A stretch of 64,000 nucleotides of DNA, taken from Mycobacterium paraseoulense. GTDB taxonomy: Bacteria > Actinomycetota > Actinomycetes > Mycobacteriales > Mycobacteriaceae. Both the position numbers and the translations under genes were made by a program. The notes under the pieces were generated by a model. It was not told the origin of the DNA, made no database searches, and saw only the letters and a list, made by a program, of their open reading frames with translations. Of this stretch, positions 27,060 through 35,344 are shown piece by piece (within the stretch, counting starts at the first letter, position 1; every line of letters starts with the position of its first letter). The stretch is taken from NCBI RefSeq assembly GCF_010731655.1, contig NZ_AP022619.1:868001-932000 (forward strand), written 5' to 3'.

Positions 27060-28174
27060 CGGGTCCCGCGATGACGTCCGACGCGCTGGCCCAGCACATC
27101 GGCGAAGTGACGCTGATCGATCAACACGTCCACGGTTGCTGGTCGGCGGCGGGGGATCTGCGGCGGTTCGAGAACGCGCTCAACGAGGCGAACACCGAAC
27201 CCATCGTGGGCTCGGGTTTCGACTCGCAACTCGGCTTCGCGGTGCGCGCCCACTGCGGGCCCGTCTTGGGCCTGCCCAAACACGTTGATCCGCAATCCTA
27301 TTGGGAGCACCGCAGCCGGCTCAGCGAGACGGAACTGGCCCGCACATTCCTGCCGGCGGCGGGAGTGAGCGATTGGCTGGTGGATACCGGGATAGCCGCC
27401 GACACCGCGAGCCTGGCCCGCATGGCCGAACTGTCCGGCGGCCGCGCGCACGAGGTCGTTCGCTTAGAGGAGGTGGCCGAGCAGGCCGCGCGCACGCCGG
27501 GCGACTACGCGGCGGCGTTCGACGACATCCTTCAGCGGCGCGCGGCGAGCGCGGTCGGCACCAAGTCGATCCTGGCCTACCGGGGCGGGTTTGAGGGGGA
27601 CCTGAGCGAACCGTCGGCCGGGCAGGTCGCCGAGGCCGCCGGCCGGTGGCGCGACGACGGCGGTATCCGGTTACGGGACCGGGTGCTGCTGCGTTTCGGG
27701 TTGCATCGCGCGCTGCGGCTCGGCAAGCCGCTGCAGTTCCACGTGGGACTCGGCGACCGTGACTGCGACCTCCACAAGACCAACCCGCTGCTGTTGCTCG
27801 ACTTCTTGCGGCGGTCGGGGGACACCCCGATCGTGTTGTTGCACTGCTACCCCTACGAGCGCGAGGCGGGCTATCTGGCGCAGGCCTTCAACAACGTCTA
27901 TGTCGACGGCGGGTTGAGCGTGAACCAGCTCGGAGCGCGGGCACCGGCATTCGTCGCCCGGCTGCTGGAGCTGGCGCCCTTCGGCAAGATCCTCTATTCG
28001 TCGGACGGGTTCGGCCCCGCCGAACTCCATTTCCTCGGTGCGGCATTGTGGCGCAAGGCAATTCATCGCGTTTTGGGTGATTTCGTTGCCGATGACGACT
28101 GGAGCGAGCGTGACGCGATCCGGGTGGTTGACCTGATCGCGCACGACAACGCCGCCGGGCTCTACGGCGTTTGA
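27056..28174 (+). CDS. Amidohydrolase coupled to glnA3 (Rv1879-type, FluG N-domain-like)
   Basis: 372 aa from the GTG at 27056, or 367 from the ATG at 27071. Amidohydrolase_2 barrel: metal ligands in LIDQHVHGCWS, HVGLGDRD (about residue 235), HCYPYEREAGYL and YSSDGFGPAELHF. The closest architecture known is the N-terminal half of fungal FluG, whose C-terminal half is a GS-like domain; here the two are separate, overlapping genes. Together they may form and hydrolyse gamma-glutamyl amides. The four-base overlap indicates coupling. Confidence 0.85.
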   Translation: MTGPAMTSDALAQHIGEVTLIDQHVHGCWSAAGDLRRFENALNEANTEPIVGSGFDSQLGFAVRAHCGPVLGLPKHVDPQSYWEHRSRLSETELARTFLPAAGVSDWLVDTGIAADTASLARMAELSGGRAHEVVRLEEVAEQAARTPGDYAAAFDDILQRRAASAVGTKSILAYRGGFEGDLSEPSAGQVAEAAGRWRDDGGIRLRDRVLLRFGLHRALRLGKPLQFHVGLGDRDCDLHKTNPLLLLDFLRRSGDTPIVLLHCYPYEREAGYLAQAFNNVYVDGGLSVNQLGARAPAFVARLLELAPFGKILYSSDGFGPAELHFLGAALWRKAIHRVLGDFVADDDWSERDAIRVVDLIAHDNAAGLYGV

Positions 28175-28205
28175 CCCCTGGCGACGGCGGGGTATACGGG
28201 CGGTT

Positions 28206-29039
28206 ATGCCGACCGCGAGGGGTGTCTTGGATTGGGCCCGCGACAAAGTCGTGTCGTGGGTGCCCAAGGCCGACCTCGACCAGCGGGACCCGGACTACAT
28301 CCGCGACCAGCTCCCCGGAACGTGGCTGCTGGCGTCGTTCTACTTCCGGGCGGACGTGCGGGGCATGCATCGCATTCCGGCCGAGGGGCCGGTGTTGCTC
28401 GTCGGCAACCACAGCGGCGGCAACGTGCCGCCCGACACCTTCGTGTTCACGCTGGCCTTCTGCTCCTATTTCGGCGTCGAACGGCCCTTCTACCAATTGG
28501 CCCATAACCTCGTCGTGTCCGCACCGCCGCTGGGCTGGCTGCGCAAATTCGGCACGGTCGCGGCCAACCCCGAGAATGCCCGCCTCGCATTGGATTCCGG
28601 CGCCGCGCTGCTCGTCTACCCCGGCGGCGACTACGAGGTGTTCCGGCCCTCGTGGGAACGCCACAAGGTCGATTTCGGGGGGCGCATGGGCTACGTCAAG
28701 CTGGCCCGGGAGGCGGGGGTGCCGATCGTCCCCGTCGCCAGCGTCGGGGGCCAGGAAAGCGCGTTGTTCCTCAACCGCGGGCAGTGGCTGGCCAAGTTGC
28801 TGATGGCCGACCGGTTGCTGCGGCTGAAAAGCGTCCCGATATCGCTGGCGCTGCCCTGGGGGCTCAACATCAGCGACCTGGCGGGCCACATTCCGCTGCC
28901 GACCAAGATCGTGATCGAGGTCCAGGACCCGATCGAGGTCGACGGTGACGACCAGGCGGTGCACGACAAGGTGATGGCCAGCCTGCAGGGCGGGGTCGAT
29001 CGGCTGGCCGCCGAACGGCGATTCCCGGTGATCGGCTGA
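28206..29039 (+). CDS. PlsC-like lysophospholipid/glycerol acyltransferase
   Basis: 277 aa. The acyltransferase motif I is altered to NHSGGNVPPDTFVF (H-x7-D rather than H-x4-D), as in the mycobacterial Rv1428c-type group; motif III is YPGGDYEVFRPSWER. No clear membrane segment is seen; it is probably membrane-peripheral. Expected to transfer acyl groups from CoA to a glycerolipid. The stop overlaps the start of the next SRPBCC gene (TGATG), so they are co-translated. Confidence 0.8.
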   Translation: MPTARGVLDWARDKVVSWVPKADLDQRDPDYIRDQLPGTWLLASFYFRADVRGMHRIPAEGPVLLVGNHSGGNVPPDTFVFTLAFCSYFGVERPFYQLAHNLVVSAPPLGWLRKFGTVAANPENARLALDSGAALLVYPGGDYEVFRPSWERHKVDFGGRMGYVKLAREAGVPIVPVASVGGQESALFLNRGQWLAKLLMADRLLRLKSVPISLALPWGLNISDLAGHIPLPTKIVIEVQDPIEVDGDDQAVHDKVMASLQGGVDRLAAERRFPVIG

Positions 29040-29473
29040 TGCGCGTCCAACGCCGTTGCGTCATCAACGCTCCCCGCTCCGCGGTGTGGAAGATCGTCAG
29101 CGACCCCGACTGCTACCCGTCGTTCATGACCAATCTGGAGCGGTGGGAGTCGTCGAACGACAAGCCGTCCGGTGTCGGCGCCCGCTACACCGTGCATTGG
29201 AAGATCGGCTCCGTCCCGGTCGGCGGGCTGATCGAGGTGGTCGAGTTCGACGACGACCGCGACCTGGCCTTCGTGGGACTGACCGGCATCACGCTGCGCG
29301 GGCGGATACGCCTACGCGATGCCCGCGACGGCCGGACGAAGGTGACGTTTCGCCTGTCGTACCAGGCGCCGGGCGGGCTGCTCGGCTATATCGCCGACCG
29401 GATCGCCGTGCGCCAGGTGGGCCGCACGCTCGCCGATACGTTGAAGCGGCTCAAGAAACTCGCCGAGTCGTAA
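29039..29473 (+). CDS. SRPBCC/START-like polyketide cyclase family protein
   Basis: 144 aa. Helix-grip fold with RRCVINAPRSAVWKIVSDPDCYPSFMTNLERWE at the N-terminus and a C-terminal helix containing VGRTLADTLKRLKKLAES. The large hydrophobic pocket of the family binds lipids or polyketides. One-base overlap with the acyltransferase suggests a shared lipid substrate. Catalytic function is unknown. Confidence 0.82.
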   Translation: MRVQRRCVINAPRSAVWKIVSDPDCYPSFMTNLERWESSNDKPSGVGARYTVHWKIGSVPVGGLIEVVEFDDDRDLAFVGLTGITLRGRIRLRDARDGRTKVTFRLSYQAPGGLLGYIADRIAVRQVGRTLADTLKRLKKLAES

Positions 29474-29503
29474 CCGGGCAGCGGGAGTCGCTCGGCGCCG
29501 GGC

Positions 29504-29720
29504 TCAGAATCCGGCGCTGCCCGACGGCTTGAGCACGAATCCGTGCTGGCCGCTGGGTGTCAAGGCATGCGTCCCAAGCGGAGTTTTGGCCCACAGGTGC
29601 CGATTGCCACAACGCGCGCTGTCCGTTCGCCGTGTTGCCGAGGATGACCACCCGCCCGGCGGCAACGATCATCGCGCCGGCACGGTCAACTCGACGTGCT
29701 CCTGGTGTGTAGCGAAAACT
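29504..29720 (-). pseudogene. Decayed copy of the neighbouring ESX-like protein/lipoprotein cassette
   Basis: Two short stretches in different minus-strand frames resemble the intact genes just to the right. One (about 29600-29690) reads VVILGNTANGQRALWQSAPV, like MVIIGNTSN...RGLWVSGP of the 488-aa protein. The next (29504-29570) reads HGFVLKPSGSAGF and stops, like the exact C-terminus RGFVLQPSGSWTF of the lipoprotein. The frames do not join, and no full gene exists, so this is a fused remnant of a second cassette. It fills most of the 298-bp gap after the SRPBCC gene. Confidence 0.5.
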
Positions 29721-29771
29721 CGTCAACTACCGGTGATGCGCACGCGCTGCTGCAACAAATGCGACTCTGCT

Positions 29772-30068
29772 TCATGGCGACGCGATGAGCGTGCGACCCT
29801 CGTCCTGGCAACCGGCGATGAAGTCCGGCGGGGAGTCGACTCGGCCTATCTTCCCGCTCTTCAGATCGCTCATCATCACTCTTTGGCAGTACTGGCCTAA
29901 GTCGGTGCTGGGGTTCAATTGCACGTGGTACTGCTGGACCTGCTCCTCAATGGCCTGCTTGCCTTGTCCATAAGACGGCGAGCTGGGATCGGCCCAAGCA
30001 GCAGGCGCGAATACGAAGGCGACGGCACCAATAACCGCTGCCAGAGTCAATCCGCGACTGCCGCCCAT
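29772..30068 (-). CDS. Small exported protein of unknown function
   Basis: 98 aa from the ATG at 30068. Residues 1-26 form a signal peptide ending AAWADPSSPS. The mature protein of about 70 residues has two cysteines (YCQRVMMSDL and IAGCQDE) spaced to form a disulfide, similar in size to DUF732-type mycobacterial exported proteins, although the family was not recognised with confidence. It is downstream of the lipoprotein gene on the same strand and probably belongs to the same operon. Confidence 0.65.
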   Translation of the reverse strand: MGGSRGLTLAAVIGAVAFVFAPAAWADPSSPSYGQGKQAIEEQVQQYHVQLNPSTDLGQYCQRVMMSDLKSGKIGRVDSPPDFIAGCQDEGRTLIASP

Positions 30069-30134
30069 GGTGGAAATCCTACTATCCGAATCGTCTCTAA
30101 CCAGCCCCGACTGTTATGTGACAGCTATGAGTAC

Positions 30135-30671
30135 TTAGAAGGTCCACGACCCTGAGGGTTGGAGCACAAAACCTCGGTTCAGGATTGGGTCGATGCAAGC
30201 CGTAAGACGGCCGACGCCCACCACGCAGGTGATGTCTGCTTTGGTGAGTTTTTGACCGACTTTGAGCAGCGGCGAGGTGATGATTGGACATCCTGTGCCC
30301 TTCTGAAATGTGTAGGGGCCGAGGTCCGTCGGAAGCGATGTTGGTGATCCAATCACCGAACAGCCATCGCTGCCCACTGGAGCGTTCTCAGGCAAGCCAG
30401 GTAGCGGTCCATTACAGCTTGCGCTGACGTGATCAGCCGGCTTGGCCGGATTAGGCAAGATGCACTGCAGCCCGTCAGGGGTGGCGAAGTAGGTGGCGCC
30501 ACCAGCGCGGGCGGCGGAGGTATAGGGGCCGGGATCGACGGGTTGAAACGAGTTCAGGTCGGGAAACTGTGGAGGCGTGGCCGTAGCGACGCCGGGTGTG
30601 GAGCGCGAACAACCCAGCCCCAGAACCGCAACGACCCCCGTCATCACCGCTATGGCTACCTTGCCTAGCAC
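30135..30671 (-). CDS. Putative lipoprotein downstream of the ESX-like gene
   Basis: About 178 aa from the GTG at 30671, which has an AGGAAGG site overlapping the upstream stop codon; a longer frame from 30749 would overlap the neighbour. Residues 1-19 are a signal sequence ending in the lipobox VLGLGC. The mature part contains six further cysteines in CILPN, ASCNG, DGCSV, GCPII, ITCVV and ACIDP contexts, probably three disulfides. No known domain was recognised. It follows the 488-aa gene by 14 bp, and the decayed copy nearby shows the two genes travel as a pair. Confidence 0.7.
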   Translation of the reverse strand: MLGKVAIAVMTGVVAVLGLGCSRSTPGVATATPPQFPDLNSFQPVDPGPYTSAARAGGATYFATPDGLQCILPNPAKPADHVSASCNGPLPGLPENAPVGSDGCSVIGSPTSLPTDLGPYTFQKGTGCPIITSPLLKVGQKLTKADITCVVGVGRLTACIDPILNRGFVLQPSGSWTF

Positions 30672-30685
30672 CCCGTGTCGCCTTC

Positions 30686-32152
30686 CTAGTGTTGGACGCC
30701 GAAGCTGGTCGTCCACGTGTTGGGATCGTAGATCGGCCCTGGCGGCCATGTGCTGACTCTCAGCTGAACAGTCTCCAGCCCAGTCGCCGGGTTGAGGGAT
30801 GTGCCGGTCACGGTGGGGCCGTAGACGGTCGGAAGCTTGTCGGGGCCGATCAGCGTTTGGGGCGTGGCGCCCATCAGTCCTTGTGGGGTTGCGGCGGTTA
30901 TGGCCTGCACGGGTCCGCCGTTGGTTGCGCCGACAAGCATGAAGCCGCCGCCCTGAAGGGCAACTACTTGGCTCTCGCGGTCACCGGGCAGGCTGACATT
31001 GCCGACGCGCTGCAACGAATTGACCCAGCTATTCGGTTTCGACGGATCGATGGGTCCCGACACCCATAAACCCCGGTTGGTATCACCTACTCGGTTGCTG
31101 GTGTTGCCGATGATGACCATCTGTTTGGTGGCGGGATCGTAAACACCGCTCGCTTGGTAAATCCCGGGCAGGTCACCGACTTTGACGGGGTGTGCAGGGT
31201 CGGTGTAATCCCACACCGATCCATTCGTTGCGTACTCGTTGACCCCATCTTGGACACTCCCGTCCGGGTGGCTGAAGAACGCGTACCGGTGGCCGTCAGG
31301 TCCAAGCGCTGTTCCGGTGGGAAGTGGCCGCGTGCCCGGGGGTCCTTGGGCGAGTTCCGAAGCCGGACTGCGTGGAAAGCCGTCTCGCGGATCACCCCCG
31401 AAGGTGGGGCCTTGGCCATCTTGGAACTGGTCCTGTAGGTCATAGGTGTTCTGCTCATGTCGGGGTGGGCCGGCGGGACCAGTGATCCGAGGATCGGGGG
31501 CAGGCCCCTGTCCGTCCCCGAAACCAGCAGGCTTGAACTCGCTGACCGCTTGAGCATCCTGGGGAGTGAGGTTTCCGTTAGCTTGGGCTTGACGCAGCGA
31601 TCTGGTGTAGACGTCGCGAATCGATTTCATCTGGTTAAGAGCATCGCGGGTGTCGTCGGCGGCGTCGGCTTTCGCGTCGTTGATTAATGACTCCAACTGG
31701 ACCCGGCTCTTCGGGTCCAAGGACTGCTGTAAGTCCTTCTTAGCCGCGCCGATGAGTTTGTCGAGCAGCTGCAATTGCCGTTCTAGTGTGGCGATCTCTC
31801 CGGCGCCTTCCTTTTGCGCCGCGGCCAGCATGCCGGCGATGTTTTCTAGGTCCCAGCCGATCTTCGGAAGCTGTTCGGTCTGAATGCCAAGGGATTTGGT
31901 GAGGCGCTGCACTTCGGCCGAGCCGTTGATTGGATGATCACCATCCTGGTGATTCCAGGCCGCGTCGAAGCGATTACGGGCTTGCTCGAATGCGTGCTCG
32001 GCTTCAGCGGAGCATCGGCCGGCGGCATGGAAGGCTTCCGCCAATTGGGAAATTTGAAAAGGGCTCCCGGCCTGCAGGCTTCGGTTGATTTCCCAGGGAT
32101 CACCGCCAGCCTGGCCGATCAGATCGGCGACGCTGAGCCAGACAAGCTGCAT
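30686..32152 (-). CDS. 488-aa mycobacterial protein with ESX-effector-like helical N-terminus and beta-rich C-terminal domain
   Basis: Not assigned to a named gene. Residues 1-200 are almost all helical and contain SLQAGSPFQISQLAEAFHAAGR, an FDAAWNHQDGDHPIN turn and a long coiled coil (about 110-190), as in mycobacterial type VII secretion effector N-termini (EspA/TPR-region type). A Pro/Gly linker (205-270) follows. The C-terminal 215 residues contain repeated beta motifs such as HRYAFFSHPDGS, GVYDPATKQMVIIGNT and SQVVALQGGGFMLVGATN, suggesting a propeller-like or glycosidase-like domain. There is no signal peptide. The encoded DNA looks less GC-rich than the neighbours. It may be an exported effector or toxin; the lipoprotein downstream could be its partner. 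Confidence 0.6.
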   Translation of the reverse strand: MQLVWLSVADLIGQAGGDPWEINRSLQAGSPFQISQLAEAFHAAGRCSAEAEHAFEQARNRFDAAWNHQDGDHPINGSAEVQRLTKSLGIQTEQLPKIGWDLENIAGMLAAAQKEGAGEIATLERQLQLLDKLIGAAKKDLQQSLDPKSRVQLESLINDAKADAADDTRDALNQMKSIRDVYTRSLRQAQANGNLTPQDAQAVSEFKPAGFGDGQGPAPDPRITGPAGPPRHEQNTYDLQDQFQDGQGPTFGGDPRDGFPRSPASELAQGPPGTRPLPTGTALGPDGHRYAFFSHPDGSVQDGVNEYATNGSVWDYTDPAHPVKVGDLPGIYQASGVYDPATKQMVIIGNTSNRVGDTNRGLWVSGPIDPSKPNSWVNSLQRVGNVSLPGDRESQVVALQGGGFMLVGATNGGPVQAITAATPQGLMGATPQTLIGPDKLPTVYGPTVTGTSLNPATGLETVQLRVSTWPPGPIYDPNTWTTSFGVQH

Positions 32153-32797
32153 CGAACCGCCCCAGAATGCTTCGTGTTCGCCCGACTAGCCATCGACCGT
32201 ACTCCCGCGAGGAGGCGCTGATGGCGCTTCTTTCCAAAGCGTCCCGTTGCGCTCGCCGAGGAGCTGGTCGATCGGCGCGGTACTTGGTAGGCGGTCAGAG
32301 AGCTGACGAGCCGCCTGCCGCGCAAGAGTCGCCAGCCGCAGTAATCAAACGTCCTGGGCGCCAGCGTCTCGAGACTTTCGTTCTCGGCTTCTAGAGATCG
32401 CTGCGGAACTCTTTGCTTCATAGGCCCCGACGCCTACCGACTGTCAGCAACTGCGCGGGCGCGTCGATGACCACGATTGCATCATGGGCACTCGCCGTTG
32501 TGGACCAAGAAGCAGTCCGGGCACACCTCGTGAGACCTCGGGCCGCGGCGCGGTGTTGGCACCAAGACGGACATCGCCAAGTGGCGGGTAGTGGAGGAGT
32601 TCCCGGTAGGACGCAACGAACTCCCCGAGAATCATGGAAGTCGAATCGGCACGGGCGGCGATCTGCCTTACGCGCCGGGAGCTAGATTTATGGCCAAATA
32701 GCAGCAGTTTAGTCCGCTCGGTGATCGGCTCAACCTAGTTGTCGCCCAATGTGATCGGGCAGCAACTGGTTCCCGAACCGTCAGCGCGTAGAAGCGC
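32153..32797. other. 645-bp gap without a convincing gene
   Basis: Only short open frames with poor codon character are present on both strands. Part of it must carry the promoter of the 488-aa gene. A possible degenerate coding trace lies on the minus strand near 32444-32635, but nothing in it is recognisable. Probably junction debris of the accessory block. Confidence 0.5.
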
Positions 32798-33787
32798 TCA
32801 TGCGGCACGAGCAGCTGCGCTCGCCAAGAACAGGTGTCGATGGCGCCGCGGACCGAACGTTACGCGCGGCCGGGTTAGCGTCTCGGGCCCCGTAGCCTGA
32901 TCAGAGGTCTCCGCGTTTTGCTCGCTACTGAGCGCCGCCGTATGGGCCTCGCCGCGGGCTAGAGCCACTATCGCGACGATCACCACGATCACGGCCGACG
33001 CCAGGACGATCATGCCCACGCCATCGGCGTTGAGGGTCTCGCCGAGCACCACGATGCCCAGAACCGATGCCACCGCTGGTTTGGCCACGGTCACCGACGG
33101 CATTGAGGCGGTCAGCGCACCCGCGCGAAACGATGACTGCTGAAAGATCATCCCCGCCAACGCCGCCAGTATCCAGACATAGAACTCTGGCGCGCACAGC
33201 AGCGCCCCGAAACCATGTCCGGCCGCCGCGACGACAGCTTTGGTTAGCACCGCGAACAGGGCCAGCGACGAACCGGCCACCACCGCCAGCAGTACAGCCG
33301 CCCGCGGACCGGGCCAAATGCGCGCACCCAGGACACAGCACACCAGTAGCGGACCCAACACCAGGGCCACCACAGTCCAGGTTGTCAGCGACCCCTGCGA
33401 CTGCCCGGCCTTCGGGTCGCCAACCGTGACGACCATCGCCAAAGCGACGGCGAGCACCGTCGCCCACATCCACTGCCAGCGGGTCACCCGCTGATGGGTC
33501 AGCCGCGCATTGACCGGCAGGGCGAAGAGCAGCGCCGTCACCTGCAGCGCCGTCACCAACATCACCGACCCGAGCTCCAGCGCGGCGGCTTGCAGGCTGT
33601 AGTTGGCAACGGCTCCCCCGCCGCCGAGCCACCACCGGGAGTCGCGCAACGACATGCGGAACAACTCCCAGTGGCCGACTGGTCCGTCGGTGACCTCATG
33701 CGCGGACTGTTGACGGCTCACCGCGCCGATCGCGGATGCCAGCGCGGCGCACAGGGCGAGCACAACCGCGATATCCGACTTCAACAC
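32798..33787 (-). CDS. DMT-superfamily (EamA-like) membrane transporter
   Basis: 329 aa with about nine or ten transmembrane helices between residues 5 and 275, followed by a charged 50-residue cytoplasmic tail. Two EamA-like repeats are visible: LEXGSVMLVTALQVTALLFALPV-type ALELGSVMLVTALQ in the first half and MPSVTVAKPAVASVLGIVVLGE in the second. The latter resembles the DMT family motif before the last helices. Export of a small metabolite is inferred. It sits behind a small membrane-protein gene in the same direction. Confidence 0.8.
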   Translation of the reverse strand: MLKSDIAVVLALCAALASAIGAVSRQQSAHEVTDGPVGHWELFRMSLRDSRWWLGGGGAVANYSLQAAALELGSVMLVTALQVTALLFALPVNARLTHQRVTRWQWMWATVLAVALAMVVTVGDPKAGQSQGSLTTWTVVALVLGPLLVCCVLGARIWPGPRAAVLLAVVAGSSLALFAVLTKAVVAAAGHGFGALLCAPEFYVWILAALAGMIFQQSSFRAGALTASMPSVTVAKPAVASVLGIVVLGETLNADGVGMIVLASAVIVVIVAIVALARGEAHTAALSSEQNAETSDQATGPETLTRPRVTFGPRRHRHLFLASAAARAA

Positions 33788-33820
33788 GGGACCTCCTCAA
33801 GATGCCGAGATCACTTCGGG

Positions 33821-34021
33821 CTAGACCCCGAAGTAGACGCCGTACCTGCTCGTCGCGAGCGCTTTCAACAGCCACAGGACCAGCCCGGTCCCCGCCAAGG
33901 TGCCCAGGGTCACGGTCACGATGAAGGCGACCCGGAAGCCCGTGGAGAGCGCCGACCGGAGAGGGTTCTGCTGGTCGACGGCTGTCGACGGGCGGATGTT
34001 ACTGGCGGTCATGGCATTCAC
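33821..34021 (-). CDS. Small single-pass membrane protein
   Basis: 66 aa from the ATG at 34021, with an alternative ATG at 34012. A hydrophilic N-terminus is followed by one transmembrane helix (about residues 30-54, VAFIVTVTLGTLAGTGLVLWLL). It ends 34 bp before the DMT transporter start, so the two may form an operon. No family recognised. Confidence 0.5.
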   Translation of the reverse strand: MNAMTASNIRPSTAVDQQNPLRSALSTGFRVAFIVTVTLGTLAGTGLVLWLLKALATSRYGVYFGV

Positions 34022-34489
34022 CTCGTTGGCTTCCTTCGGTCATGTGCATTGTCGTGGCCTAGTTCACGACGAATTCATAAGGAAATGGTCATGGACGAGG
34101 CACTGCTTCCGGAATGGCCGGGAAGCCAGATTGGGCTGCCTCTAGAGATAGGGTTTCCTATCCATTCAGCAAGCAATGGCGTGATCGAGTGCGACCAGCG
34201 TCGGTTGAGGCGCCCGCCCTGAAGTTGTCAGACGACCGCACCCGAAATCTCTGCTGTGGCGCCGCGGTTACCCGTCTCGAGTACCGTCGTCGCGCAGCAT
34301 CGCGAGCGTGACCGCCCCGCGTCGGAGGGCCTCGTTGGCCAGACGGACCCGGCGATTACCGTCGGCAGGGATAGCGAAACTTGTCGTACAGATTTTGAAG
34401 ACGTTGTTCGATGGCGGCCGGCTGCATTGCGGCCCAGCCGGTCGATACCGACAACTCTTGGTGCGAAGCGCAGGGCTTGCAGAAGGGCG
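34022..34489. other. 468-bp gap without a convincing gene
   Basis: Short frames only. A 43-codon frame on the plus strand starting at 34091 has a weak AAGGAA upstream but no recognisable product. The region probably holds the promoter of the small membrane-protein/DMT pair. Confidence 0.4.
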
Positions 34490-34948
34490 TCAGACCATCC
34501 CTGTGGCGTCAAACACCCAGCTAGTGTCCGCGCTCGCCAGGTTCTCGAAGTGGTTCGGGGGAGCGAAGGCCACCAGGCTGTTCATGTCCCAATAGTCTTT
34601 CCAGACGGTGATCTTGCCGTCCGCGACCTCGTGGACCGTGACGAATCTCAGCACACCCTGCTCGCCCGACGTGAACGTCCACGTCTCGGAATGCTCGTAC
34701 ATGACGTCGGAACCGTTGGACACCAGCACACCGTCGTGGTTTTCGTAGCCCGCCAGCGGCTCGAGGCCCATCTTGAGCCGCTTGACGATGTCTTCCGGTC
34801 CGCGCGCCGACAAGGCCGGAACCGGCATGTCGACGTAGAGGCAGTCATCGGACAGGAAGGTCTTGACCGCGTCCCAGTCCCGCCGGGAGAGTGCCTGCCA
34901 CAAACCGAGGACGACATCCTCGACCGAGATCATAGAAACGTCTGTCAT
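34490..34948 (-). CDS. Limonene-1,2-epoxide hydrolase-like/SnoaL-fold protein
   Basis: 152 aa, a cone-shaped NTF2-like fold. The N-terminal SVEDVVLGLWQALSRRDWDAVKTFLSDDCLYVDMP and later FVTVHEVADGKITVWKDYWDMNS segments are typical of the limonene-1,2-epoxide hydrolase group, which includes the mycobacterial protein EphG (Rv2740). The Asp-Arg-Asp catalytic triad of that enzyme could be formed by the aspartates of the DYWD region, but this was not confirmed. Possible substrates are lipid or steroid epoxides. Confidence 0.75.
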   Translation of the reverse strand: MTDVSMISVEDVVLGLWQALSRRDWDAVKTFLSDDCLYVDMPVPALSARGPEDIVKRLKMGLEPLAGYENHDGVLVSNGSDVMYEHSETWTFTSGEQGVLRFVTVHEVADGKITVWKDYWDMNSLVAFAPPNHFENLASADTSWVFDATGMV

Positions 34949-35344
34949 AGCGCAAATAAACTCGGTAACCGGACGGGTGTCAACACCGCCGAGACGGTAG
35001 GGGATGAAATCCGTGAGCCGACGGACAACGACCCTGATCGCCTTGGCCGTCGGCGCAACGCCCGCCGGGATCTTACGGATTCGGGGACGCCGGCCACGAG
35101 TGTCGCGAACGGGTGGGCGGCCACGGCCACCGGCTGGTGCATGACGATTTGTGGGCGAAGAACCGCGGTTGCGTCGCCGGGACGGCGGCCGGCGACGAGG
35201 TGATCCGCGGCGAAGGCCTCGCCGCTAAAGCTCTCGGGCGGGCCTGGCAGTTGGCGGTCTTCGCCGCGGGCGCCGTGCCGACGGCGATCATTCTGGCGCT
35301 GTTTGCTTTCCGGTGGCGCGGTGGCGGTACGGCGCAGTGCAGCC
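34949..35344. other. 396-bp gap with a possible membrane-protein remnant
   Basis: On the plus strand, an unstarted frame from about 35060 to the stop near 35346 encodes HRLVHDDLWAKNRGC and then a plausible transmembrane helix, LAVFAAGAVPTAIILALFAF. It has coding-like composition but no start codon or ribosome site, and the frame is broken at its left end. It may be the tail of a lost membrane gene at the junction between the accessory block and cyp140. Confidence 0.3.
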
